Assembly: GCF_036846205.1 (NCBI RefSeq)
Contig: NZ_DAIUCK010000069.1
Span: 1-17,912 of the forward strand
DNA from: Rhabdothermincola sp036846205
GTDB taxonomy: Bacteria > Actinomycetota > Acidimicrobiia > Acidimicrobiales > Acidimicrobilacustridaceae
Length of the DNA stretch: 17,912 nt
Reading direction: 5' to 3'
How positions within the stretch are numbered: position 1 is the first letter of the stretch; each line of letters opens with the position of its first letter. The notes beneath the pieces were generated by a model that did not search any database, was not told where the DNA came from, and saw nothing but the letters and a program-made list of their open reading frames with translations. This document shows positions 1-7,447 of this stretch, one piece after another. The position numbers and the translations under genes were made by a program.

Positions 1-976
<976 letters not shown>

Positions 977-1001
977 AGGGAGTGCCTCCCTGGAGAGGGA
1001 A
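977..1001 (-). promoter_or_regulatory. Alternative hairpins covering the clpC ribosome binding site
   Basis: On the clpC strand the Shine-Dalgarno sequence AGGGAGG (991-985) can pair in two mutually exclusive ways. AGGGAG (991-986) pairs with CTCCCT (982-977) across a 3-base loop, ending one base before the TTG start. Alternatively AGGGA (991-987) pairs with the upstream TCCCT (1000-996) across a 4-base loop. Both would hide the ribosome site. The pairing is seen in the sequence; a role in translational control, for example by temperature, is inference. Confidence 0.4.
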
Positions 1002-1011
1002 CGGTGAATCA

Positions 1012-1017
1012 AGTGTA
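1012..1017 (-). promoter_or_regulatory. Candidate -10 element for clpC (TACACT)
   Basis: TACACT fits the actinobacterial TANNNT -10 pattern and lies 35 bases upstream of the clpC TTG, which predicts a leader of about 28 bases that includes the ribosome site. No convincing -35 hexamer is present at the usual spacing, and no clear ClgR or HspR operator was seen in this 170-bp divergent region. Confidence 0.45.
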
Positions 1018-1134
1018 ACCAGCCACCCCGGGATCGCACGGGGCGCCCCAGCACCTGGCGGGTGTCGGATCGCCGCCCGGACCAGCTTCGGGATCCGCGA
1101 CCACGCGGGTTTCGGGATCGGCCAGTGGCGGGCC

Positions 1135-1140
1135 TATCGT
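1135..1140 (+). promoter_or_regulatory. Candidate -10 element for the polyprenyl synthase gene, leaderless (TATCGT)
   Basis: TATCGT is followed after exactly six bases by the GTG start at 1147, so transcription would begin at or next to the start codon. There is no Shine-Dalgarno sequence in front of this GTG, which fits a leaderless transcript. The same hexamer and spacing recur before the gene starting at 13898 on the other strand. Confidence 0.5.
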
Positions 1141-1146
1141 CGAGTC

Positions 1147-2145
1147 GTGGCGACACCGAGCCCGCTCCTCCGCCTACCCGTCCTGCAGGCCGATCTGGCC
1201 CGAGTCGAGGAGGAGCTGGTCGCGTCCGTGCGCTCCGAGGACCCGTTCCTCACGGAGGTCGCCAGCCACCTCATCCGGGCTGGGGGGAAGCGGGTCCGGC
1301 CAGCGTTCACCGTGACCGCCGCCGGCATCCGGGGACCGCAGCTCGAACCCGCAGCGCAGGAGGTGATCCTCGGAGCGGTGTCGGTGGAGCTCGTACACCT
1401 GGGCTCGCTGTACCACGACGACGTGATGGACGATGCCACCACCCGGCGGACGGTTGAGAGCGTGAACGCCCGGTGGGGGAACCTCAAGGCGATCCTGGCC
1501 GGCGACTACCTGCTCGCCAAGGCCTCGGAGATCGCCGCATCGTTGGGCACGGAGGTAGCCGGACTGTTGGCGTCCACGATCGGCAGGCTGTGCGAGGGCC
1601 AGGTGCTCGAGCTCCAGCACACCTTTGACGTGGCGCGCACCGAGACCGCCTACCTCGCGTCCATCGAGGGCAAGACCGCCTCGCTGCTCGCGACCGCCTG
1701 CCGGGTCGGCGGATTGGTGGCCGGGCTGCCCCGCGACGATGTCGAGCACCTGACCAGCTTCGGTCGGGACTTCGGCATGGCCTTCCAGATCGTCGACGAC
1801 GTGCTCGACGTGGTCGCCACGGACGAAGAGCTCGGCAAACCCGCAGGCCACGACCTGCTCGAGGGCGTGTACACCCTGCCGGTCATCCGCACCCTCGCCG
1901 AGGGGGGTCGCGCCGCCAGCCGGCTCGGCCAGCTGCTCGGCCGGCCACTGGCACCGTCCGACCTGGCGACGGCGCGGGAACTCGTCCGATCGAACGGCGC
2001 GGTCGACGGTGCGCTCGGCACGGCCCGCCGGTACGTGGAGTCGGCCCTGGGGGCGCTCGAACCGTTCGGCGCCAGCGAATCAGCCGAGGCGCTGGGCGCC
2101 GCGGCGCGGCACCTCCTGGACTCGGTGGCAGCCATCGCGAGCTAG
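1147..2145 (+). CDS. Long-chain polyprenyl diphosphate synthase
   Basis: All-trans isoprenyl chain elongation from isopentenyl diphosphate; in actinomycetes the usual product use is the menaquinone side chain. The 332-residue protein shows GGKRVRP near residue 40, the first Asp-rich motif HDDVMDD and the second Asp-rich motif IVDDVLD, which bind Mg2+-diphosphate. The residues four and five places before the first motif are Ser and Gly; small residues here are known to allow long products (heptaprenyl or longer), while bulky aromatics would give short ones. The GTG at 1147 is chosen because conserved sequence begins here and a -10-like hexamer precedes it; the same frame is open back to a GTG at 982 but that extension is low-complexity and overlaps the clpC promoter region. 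Chain length cannot be fixed from sequence. A strong hairpin follows the stop. Confidence 0.93.
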   Translation: MATPSPLLRLPVLQADLARVEEELVASVRSEDPFLTEVASHLIRAGGKRVRPAFTVTAAGIRGPQLEPAAQEVILGAVSVELVHLGSLYHDDVMDDATTRRTVESVNARWGNLKAILAGDYLLAKASEIAASLGTEVAGLLASTIGRLCEGQVLELQHTFDVARTETAYLASIEGKTASLLATACRVGGLVAGLPRDDVEHLTSFGRDFGMAFQIVDDVLDVVATDEELGKPAGHDLLEGVYTLPVIRTLAEGGRAASRLGQLLGRPLAPSDLATARELVRSNGAVDGALGTARRYVESALGALEPFGASESAEALGAAARHLLDSVAAIAS

Positions 2146-2151
2146 CGGCCC

Positions 2152-2176
2152 CGACCTGCCCGGACCGGGCGGGTCG
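2152..2176 (+). terminator. Hairpin terminator after the polyprenyl synthase gene
   Basis: An 11-bp GC-rich stem with one G-T wobble (2152-2162 with 2166-2176) and a 3-base loop begins six bases after the TAG stop. No T-run follows, as is common for actinobacterial terminators. Confidence 0.6.
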
Positions 2177-2183
2177 ATCGGGC

Positions 2184-2189
2184 TAGAGT
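2184..2189 (+). promoter_or_regulatory. Weak candidate -10 element for the first binding-protein gene (TAGAGT)
   Basis: TAGAGT fits TANNNT, lies just beyond the terminator hairpin, and would give a leader of about 41 bases carrying the GGGGGAAGG ribosome site of the next gene. No -35 element is recognisable, so this is tentative. Confidence 0.25.
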
Positions 2190-2236
2190 CGGCCCCAGTC
2201 TGACGGACTATCAGATCTTGGGGGGAAGGGGCCGAG

Positions 2237-3862
2237 ATGACCGACTCGCGACATCCCTCGGTGAGGCCGTTCGCGCACCTGCTCGCCGTGGTGGCGGCCT
2301 TGCTGCTGCTCACCACCGCGTGTGGTGGCTCCGGAGACGAAGGGGAGGGACCGGCGGGGACCGTCAACCAGGCGGCCCCCGTGGAGGAGGGTCCACCCAC
2401 CCCAGGCGGCACGCTCAAGGTGGCCGTGGGCGCCGAACCCGACGGCCTGCTGCCGATCACCGCCCGGTGGTCGCTGGAGGGCAACCTCATCGCCTCGTCG
2501 ATCTACGACACCCTCATGACCTTCGACGAGGAGCGCAACCTGGTACCGCACCTCGCCGAATCCATGACGCCGAACGACGACGGCACCGTGTGGACTATCA
2601 AGCTGCGGCCCAACGTCGTCTTCCACGACGGCTCGCCGTTCGACGCGGCCGCGGTGAAGATCAACATCGACGCCCGCCGCGCCGTTCCCATCACCGGGAC
2701 CGCCCTCAAACCGATCCGCGAGGTCGTGGTGGTCGACCCGCTCACGGTCGAGGTGCGGATGAACACCCCCTGGTTCGGCTACGACTACACGGTCGCCGCC
2801 CAGGGTGGGTACATGGCCGCTCCCGCCGCGATCCAGGCCAACGACTCGACCGTGGCCATCGGCACCGGGCCGTTCAAGCAGGCCGGTCCATGGCGACCGG
2901 GTGATCCGATCCGGGTCACCCGGAACGAGACCTACTGGGGCCCGAAAGCCCACCTGGACGGCATCGAGTTCCGGGCGATCGTCGACCAGACCAGCCGTGC
3001 GGCGGCGCTGGAAGCCGGCGACGTCGACCTCATCCTCACCCAGGATCCGGAGTCGGTGAAGAAATTCCGATCCACCTCCGGGATCGTGCAGGTCGAGGAC
3101 TTCGCCGCCGAAGAGACCTTCGCCATGCTCAACCTCGCAAAGCCTCCCTTCGACAACGTCCACGCCCGCAGGGCCCTCGCCCACGCCACCAACCGCCAAG
3201 CGATCAACGACGCGGTCGGTGGGGGGATCCAGAAGGACGCGGACCAGCCCTACACGGAGGACGAGCGCTACTTCCTCGAGGATTCGGGCTACCCGAGCTA
3301 CGACCTCGAGCGCGCCCGCGAGGAGATCGCCACCTACACCGAACAGACCGGTCAGCCCCTGGTGTTCACCATCACCACCCCGAGCTCCAACCAGCAGAAG
3401 GCCGAAGCCGAGCTGCTGCAAGCACAGTGGACCGCCCTCGGGATGCAGGTCTCGATCGAGGTCCTGGAGCAGGGAGCCTTCCTGGCTCAGGTGTTCGGCG
3501 GGCAGTTCCAGGCAGCAATGTTCCGGAACTTCGCGTACGTCAACCCCGACTCCAACTACATCTTCTGGCACTCGAGCTACGCCGATCCGTCCGGTGGCAT
3601 CAACTTCGGTGGTCTGAGGAGCAGCGCCGTCGACCGTGCCCTGGACACCGCCCGCGCCACCGCCGACCCCGACCAGCGCACTGCCGAGATCAAACAAGCC
3701 GTTCGGGCCATCAACGACGAGGTGGCCTTCGTGTGGCTGTACCACAACGACTGGGGCCTGGCAGCCAGGGCGAACGTCGGGGGCCTCTCCGCGCCGCAGC
3801 GGCTGGGGTTCGCCCGCCAGGACGGCAAGCCGTGGTGGCCTGCGATCTGGCTGCGGTCATGA
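2237..3862 (+). CDS. Family-5 (peptide/nickel type) ABC solute-binding lipoprotein, copy 1
   Basis: Extracytoplasmic binding protein expected to be lipid-anchored and to hand a ligand (typically oligopeptides, also nickel, sugars or opines in this family) to an ABC permease. The 541-residue protein starts with a signal peptide whose hydrophobic stretch ends in the lipobox-like LTTAC, Cys29. The family signature appears as LAESMTPNDDGTVWTIKLR followed by the block FHDGSPFDA. ATG 2237 has a strong GGGGGAAGG ribosome site eight bases upstream. There are no other cysteines. No permease or ATPase gene lies nearby. The next gene is a clear paralogue: both contain PPFDNVHARRALA and FQAAMFRN at matching places. 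The ligand cannot be named from sequence. Confidence 0.93.
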   Translation: MTDSRHPSVRPFAHLLAVVAALLLLTTACGGSGDEGEGPAGTVNQAAPVEEGPPTPGGTLKVAVGAEPDGLLPITARWSLEGNLIASSIYDTLMTFDEERNLVPHLAESMTPNDDGTVWTIKLRPNVVFHDGSPFDAAAVKINIDARRAVPITGTALKPIREVVVVDPLTVEVRMNTPWFGYDYTVAAQGGYMAAPAAIQANDSTVAIGTGPFKQAGPWRPGDPIRVTRNETYWGPKAHLDGIEFRAIVDQTSRAAALEAGDVDLILTQDPESVKKFRSTSGIVQVEDFAAEETFAMLNLAKPPFDNVHARRALAHATNRQAINDAVGGGIQKDADQPYTEDERYFLEDSGYPSYDLERAREEIATYTEQTGQPLVFTITTPSSNQQKAEAELLQAQWTALGMQVSIEVLEQGAFLAQVFGGQFQAAMFRNFAYVNPDSNYIFWHSSYADPSGGINFGGLRSSAVDRALDTARATADPDQRTAEIKQAVRAINDEVAFVWLYHNDWGLAARANVGGLSAPQRLGFARQDGKPWWPAIWLRS

Positions 3863-3931
3863 CAGGTGGATGCAAGTTGACGCGATGGGCTTCAACTTCG
3901 GCCCCCGGCGGCCGACGTAGAGGATGACGGG

Positions 3932-3950
3932 GAGCGGCCTGGGGCCGCTC
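3932..3950 (+). terminator. Hairpin after the first binding-protein gene
   Basis: A perfect 8-bp stem GAGCGGCC/GGCCGCTC with a 3-base loop lies 69 bases after the stop. It falls inside the possible N-terminal extension of the following gene, which argues that the extension is not translated. Confidence 0.45.
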
Positions 3951-3959
3951 GAACGAGGG

Positions 3960-3994
3960 CCGGGCCACCGGGGGACGATCGGTGGGCGACCCGG
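3960..3994 (+). promoter_or_regulatory. Stem-loop in the leader of the second binding-protein gene
   Basis: CCACCG (3965-3970) pairs with CGGTGG (3980-3985), and an outer CCGGG (3960-3964) pairs with CCCGG (3990-3994) across a 4-base bulge. The structure ends three bases before the GGGAGGG ribosome site. A regulatory role is only possible, not shown. Confidence 0.3.
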
Positions 3995-4007
3995 GATGGG
4001 AGGGCAC

Positions 4008-5759
4008 ATGGTGGGCAACGACCTCCAGACGCGACGACGGGGCCAGCCGGTGGCCGCCGTCCTCCTAGCGCTGCTGTTGCTGGCAGCGGCCTGTGGAGGC
4101 GATCAGAAGAACGCCTCGGACACGGCATCGACCACTCCTGCCGTCGAGGCCGGCATCACCCAGGAAGGCCAGCCCCAACAAGGCGGCAAGGTGATCTTCG
4201 CCGTCACCGCGGAGACCAACGGCTGGAACCCGGCCCTCGCGCAGTGGGCCGACGCCGGCGAGTTCGTCGGCTCTTCGTTCCTCGAGCCGCTCTTCGTCTA
4301 CGACGCCGACCAGAACATCGTGCCGTGGCTGGCGGAGAGCGCGTCGGCGAACGACCTCTCCGAGAGTGGTGACATCAACGAAGTCCTGACCCGCTGGACG
4401 GTCAAGATCCGCCAGGGCATCAAGTTCCACGACGGCACGGAGATGACCGCCAAGGCCGTGGTTGACGGCATCCTCCTCGCGATCCGGGACGGCCTCTCCC
4501 GCGTCGCCCTCGGTCCCATGGTGCAGTCCGTCGACGTGATCGACACCTACACCTTCCGGGTGGTCACCACCGAGCCGTGGTCCGCGTTCCTCAACGTCCT
4601 GGCCGGTCCGGTCGGCTTCGTGATGGCGCCGTCCATGCTGGCCAAAGAAGACAAGGGGCAGAGCTCGCCCGTGGGCACCGGTGCGTTCCGCTTCGAGAGC
4701 TGGAAGCAGGATGACAGCGTGAAGGTGCGGGCCTTCGAGGACTACTGGGGTGGGCCCTGTGCGCTCCCGAACCCTGAGGACTCGGTCAAGAAGCTGTGCG
4801 CCGAGGTGGGCGTGCCCTTGGGACAGCGCAACGGCCCCTACCTGGATGCCATGGAGTTCCGCCCAATCGTCGACCCCCAGCAGCGGGCCAACGCGCTGGC
4901 TTCCGGCGACGTGAACATGATCATGAGCACTCGAGCGGTCGACGTCTCGACGATGAAGGACCGCTTCCAGGTGGTGAAGGACTACAACTCCGAGAAGACC
5001 TTCGTGATGCTCAGCACGAGCAAGCCACCGTTCGACAACGTGCATGCCCGCCGGGCGCTGGCCTATGCCACCGACCGGGCGAAGATCGTCGATCAGGTCT
5101 CTTCCGGTGAGGATGTCCGGTCGGACACCTCGCCGTTCAGTGAGACCTCCCGGTGGGGCGGCGTGCCCCCGGACGAGACGGGATACCCGGCCTACGACCC
5201 ACAGAAGGCCCGGGAGGAGATCGAGGCATACAAGGCCCAGACCGGTCAGTCCGCCCTGCGGTTCAAGCTCATCGGGCTCCCCCCGGTCGAGGAGCTGACC
5301 CTGATGCAGGAGCTGCAGGAGATGTGGCGCCAGGTCGGCATCGAGGCCCAGCTCGAGACGATCGAGCAGACCGCCTACATCATCAAGCTGACCCAGGGCG
5401 ACTTCCAAGCGGCGATGTTCCGCAACTACGGGTACCCCGACCCGGACTCCCAGTACGTGTTCTGGGCCCAGGAGACCGCCAAGGGCGGGATCATCATCAA
5501 CTTCAGCCAGTACTACAGCGATGTCACCGAGAACGCCCTGCGGTACGGACGGGTCGAGACCGACCGCACGAAGCGCCGCGAGGCCTATCAGCAGCTCTCT
5601 CGAGACCGCAACGCGCAGGTCATCGACGTGTGGCTCTTCGACACTCCCTACGCACTGATCGCGGAGAAGAACATCAAGGGCCTCAACTGGTTCCGGGTGC
5701 TGCCCTGGGGCAACTTCATGCCCAAGCCCTACATCACGGGGCTCTGGATCAGTCGCTGA
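4008..5759 (+). CDS. Family-5 (peptide/nickel type) ABC solute-binding lipoprotein, copy 2
   Basis: Paralogue of the preceding gene and likewise expected to be a lipid-anchored extracytoplasmic binding protein. From ATG 4008 it has 583 residues, a basic n-region, a long hydrophobic stretch and the lipobox AAAC with Cys29, the same position as in copy 1. GGGAGGG lies directly upstream; a GTG at 4011 is equally well placed, whereas an ATG at 3924 would add 28 residues in front of the signal peptide and cover a hairpin. Shared blocks include KFHDGTEMTA, PPFDNVHARRALA and FQAAMFRN. Compared with copy 1 it carries an insertion of about 30 residues at 249-279 after DYWGGP, containing Cys251 and Cys264, the only cysteines of the mature chain apart from the lipid anchor, so a disulfide-closed loop is likely. 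No transporter membrane subunits are adjacent. Confidence 0.93.
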   Translation: MVGNDLQTRRRGQPVAAVLLALLLLAAACGGDQKNASDTASTTPAVEAGITQEGQPQQGGKVIFAVTAETNGWNPALAQWADAGEFVGSSFLEPLFVYDADQNIVPWLAESASANDLSESGDINEVLTRWTVKIRQGIKFHDGTEMTAKAVVDGILLAIRDGLSRVALGPMVQSVDVIDTYTFRVVTTEPWSAFLNVLAGPVGFVMAPSMLAKEDKGQSSPVGTGAFRFESWKQDDSVKVRAFEDYWGGPCALPNPEDSVKKLCAEVGVPLGQRNGPYLDAMEFRPIVDPQQRANALASGDVNMIMSTRAVDVSTMKDRFQVVKDYNSEKTFVMLSTSKPPFDNVHARRALAYATDRAKIVDQVSSGEDVRSDTSPFSETSRWGGVPPDETGYPAYDPQKAREEIEAYKAQTGQSALRFKLIGLPPVEELTLMQELQEMWRQVGIEAQLETIEQTAYIIKLTQGDFQAAMFRNYGYPDPDSQYVFWAQETAKGGIIINFSQYYSDVTENALRYGRVETDRTKRREAYQQLSRDRNAQVIDVWLFDTPYALIAEKNIKGLNWFRVLPWGNFMPKPYITGLWISR

Positions 5760-5781
5760 TCTGCTCGGTCAGCGCTCGAAC

Positions 5782-5809
5782 GCGGCCCGGCATCTCGGTG
5801 CCGGGCCGC
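5782..5809. terminator. Strong hairpin between convergent genes
   Basis: A perfect 11-bp inverted repeat, GCGGCCCGGCA and its complement (5782-5792 with 5799-5809), with a 6-base loop, 22 bases after the stop of the second binding-protein gene. Its symmetry lets it serve both that gene and the convergent hydrolase gene. There is no T-run. Confidence 0.7.
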
Positions 5810-5836
5810 TCCGCGTGCCGGCGGCGGTCTCGGTCC

Positions 5837-5849
5837 GGCGCTCCGCGCC
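5837..5849 (-). terminator. Small hairpin after the hydrolase gene
   Basis: GGCGC (5837-5841) and GCGCC (5845-5849) form a 5-bp stem with a 3-base loop, four bases past the hydrolase stop codon. It may add to the larger hairpin at 5782-5809. Confidence 0.3.
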
Positions 5850-5852
5850 CGA

Positions 5853-6674
5853 TCAGACGGATCCCACCCGGGTCACGGCGCGCTGGAGGAAGTCGAGTGC
5901 GGCCCGGTTGAACGCCCCTGCGTTCTCGAAGTTGAAGCCGTGAGCGGCCCCGCCGATCACCTCGAGCTGCGCGCCGGGCACCAGCGAGCAGATCTCCTCG
6001 CTGTCAGCGACCGGGGTGAGGATGTCCTGGCTGCCGACGAGTACGAGGGTCGGCACCTGCACGGCTCGCAGTTCGAAGCGCACGCCGTCGTCGAGGGCCA
6101 GGATGGCCTCGATCTGGGCCACGAAGCTCTCCGGCGCCACCTGCAGGGCCAGGGGGCCGATCATCCCGACCAGGGGCCGGAAGCGATGCCTCGAGCGGGG
6201 ACCGATGAGCCACTGGCCGGCTTCGTCGACGAGGGCGCGCATCCCCCGGACCGACGCGATGGAAGCCCATTCCGCCAGGAGTTCGCGCCGCCAGGCCAGG
6301 TGCCGGCAGGCGGTGCAGGCGAGCACCAGCGATCGAACGCGCTCGGCGTGGCGAACGCCCACGATCTGCGCGAGGACGCCACCCATCGACGCTCCCATCA
6401 CGTGCACGGTGTCGAGACCGAGTGCGTCGAGCACGGCCACCACGTCGGCGGCCATCACCTCGAGGTCGTAGGGGCCGGCCGGCTTGTCGGATCGGCCCAC
6501 TCCCCGGTTGTCGAGCACGACGCACCGGAACCGCGAACCGAAGGCCCGGCGCTGGCGGATCCAGCCCCGCCGGTCGGCGCCGAGGCCCTGGATCATCACC
6601 AAGGGTTCGCCCCGGGGATCGCCGAACACCTCGTAGTGGATGCGGGTCCCATCCGGCGCCTGTGCGAACGGCAT
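5853..6674 (-). CDS. Alpha/beta-hydrolase fold protein
   Basis: Probable cytosolic hydrolase of 273 residues in the style of 3-oxoadipate enol-lactonase and related esterases. The catalytic triad is visible: nucleophile Ser96 in GASMGG, Asp217 in VGSQDILTP, and His245 in GGAAHGFNFE. An oxyanion-type QGLGADRRGW follows strand 3 near residue 29, and LDNRGVGRSDKP is the usual loop before the nucleophile elbow. There is no signal peptide. ATG 6674 has no ribosome site but a TACCAT hexamer seven bases upstream, so the mRNA is probably leaderless. It follows the acyltransferase-like gene by 110 bases on the same strand, so it may have its own promoter. The substrate is not predictable. Confidence 0.9.
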   Translation of the reverse strand: MPFAQAPDGTRIHYEVFGDPRGEPLVMIQGLGADRRGWIRQRRAFGSRFRCVVLDNRGVGRSDKPAGPYDLEVMAADVVAVLDALGLDTVHVMGASMGGVLAQIVGVRHAERVRSLVLACTACRHLAWRRELLAEWASIASVRGMRALVDEAGQWLIGPRSRHRFRPLVGMIGPLALQVAPESFVAQIEAILALDDGVRFELRAVQVPTLVLVGSQDILTPVADSEEICSLVPGAQLEVIGGAAHGFNFENAGAFNRAALDFLQRAVTRVGSV

Positions 6675-6681
6675 GTGGCCG

Positions 6682-6687
6682 ATGGTA
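6682..6687 (-). promoter_or_regulatory. Candidate -10 element for the hydrolase gene, leaderless (TACCAT)
   Basis: TACCAT read on the minus strand lies seven bases before ATG 6674, placing the transcription start at the A of the start codon. No Shine-Dalgarno sequence is present. The -35 region is not recognisable. Confidence 0.45.
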
Positions 6688-6784
6688 GCGAGCCACGAAC
6701 ACCGTTCAGTGACACGACCGTCACCTTCGACATCGCTCTCCGGCGACCCGACCTCGACGACCCTTCCGTTCTGGCAGGTGAGCG

Positions 6785-7447
6785 TCAGGTGGGCGATGCT
6801 GCCCAGCGCTGGGCCAGGAGCACCACGAGCTGCTCGACCGTGCCCGGCGCTGACTCGCCGCTCGTTCGCACGGGTTCGTGCAGCGTGACCTGGCTGAACT
6901 GGCCCGGAAGGCAGCTAGCCACACCAGCAGGCACGACCGGCGCCCCCATCGACATCGCCACCGCCAGCACGGCTTCCGGTGGACGACCGGCGCCGAACGG
7001 CTGGCGGGGATCGAATCCGCACGAGCTGACCACCACCTGTCCCGCGCGCAGCAGGCTCCGCAGATCGTGGAGGTTCCCAGGCACGCCCCCGAGACGCCGC
7101 AGGAGCGGGCCGACCGGCGCCACGTCCGGGACACCGGCAAACCGCACCGGGCGACCCGTCGCGCCCGCCAGCAGGGTCGCGAGCACCATCCGGCCCGCCA
7201 GTCCCACCCAGCGATCGGTGATGACGAGCGCGGGACCGACCTCGGGCACCCGAGCCGCTCCGAGCAGGCGAGGTCGGGGCAGCAGGTTCGCGAACGGTGC
7301 GAGGACCAGGGTCAGGTCACGATCGAAGCCCCACTCATCGACGGGGAAGGTGCCGGCGAAGCGGCGGGAGACGAGCGCCGGGTAGGACAGGTCCTGCCGG
7401 TCCGGGTCGATCTCGGCCAACGGCGCGGGGATGAGCAGCTCCTCCAT
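6785..7447 (-). CDS. Lysophospholipid-acyltransferase-like protein lacking catalytic motifs
   Basis: A 220-residue protein whose middle resembles the PlsC fold: LLRRLGGVPGNLHDLRSLLRAG (residues 115-136) followed by strand VVV and the block AVLAVAMSMGAPVVPAGV. PlsC enzymes carry NHX4D before this and a PEGTRS block after it. Here the expected positions read ITDRWVGLAG (76-85) and SSCGFDPR (141-148), so the catalytic His and Asp and the Glu of EGT are missing. It may bind rather than acylate lipids, or be a diverged enzyme. The ATG shares its A with the TGA of the upstream SDR gene (TGATG), so the two are translationally coupled. The arrangement recalls the mycobacterial galE2-Rv0502 pair, from memory. 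The fold is assigned with moderate confidence. Confidence 0.65.
   Translation of the reverse strand: MEELLIPAPLAEIDPDRQDLSYPALVSRRFAGTFPVDEWGFDRDLTLVLAPFANLLPRPRLLGAARVPEVGPALVITDRWVGLAGRMVLATLLAGATGRPVRFAGVPDVAPVGPLLRRLGGVPGNLHDLRSLLRAGQVVVSSCGFDPRQPFGAGRPPEAVLAVAMSMGAPVVPAGVASCLPGQFSQVTLHEPVRTSGESAPGTVEQLVVLLAQRWAASPT

Noticed and set aside
982..1146. N-terminal extension of the polyprenyl synthase from a GTG at 982
   Set aside because: The extra 55 residues are not conserved, cover the clpC promoter region, and the GTG at 1147 has a well-placed -10 hexamer.
2183..3745. Long open frame (about 520 codons) on the minus strand
   Set aside because: It lies antisense to the first binding-protein gene, shows no recognisable domain, and is the usual by-product of GC-rich third codon positions.
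3924..4007. Upstream ATG for the second binding protein
   Set aside because: It would put 28 residues in front of the signal peptide, overlaps a hairpin, and lacks a ribosome site; ATG 4008 has GGGAGGG.
4065..5408. Long open frame (about 447 codons) on the minus strand
   Set aside because: Antisense shadow of the second binding-protein gene; composition is rich in Leu, Gly, Arg and His without motifs.
5940..7385. Open frame of about 481 codons on the plus strand
   Set aside because: Antisense to the hydrolase and acyltransferase-like genes, both of which have recognisable motifs and proper junctions.
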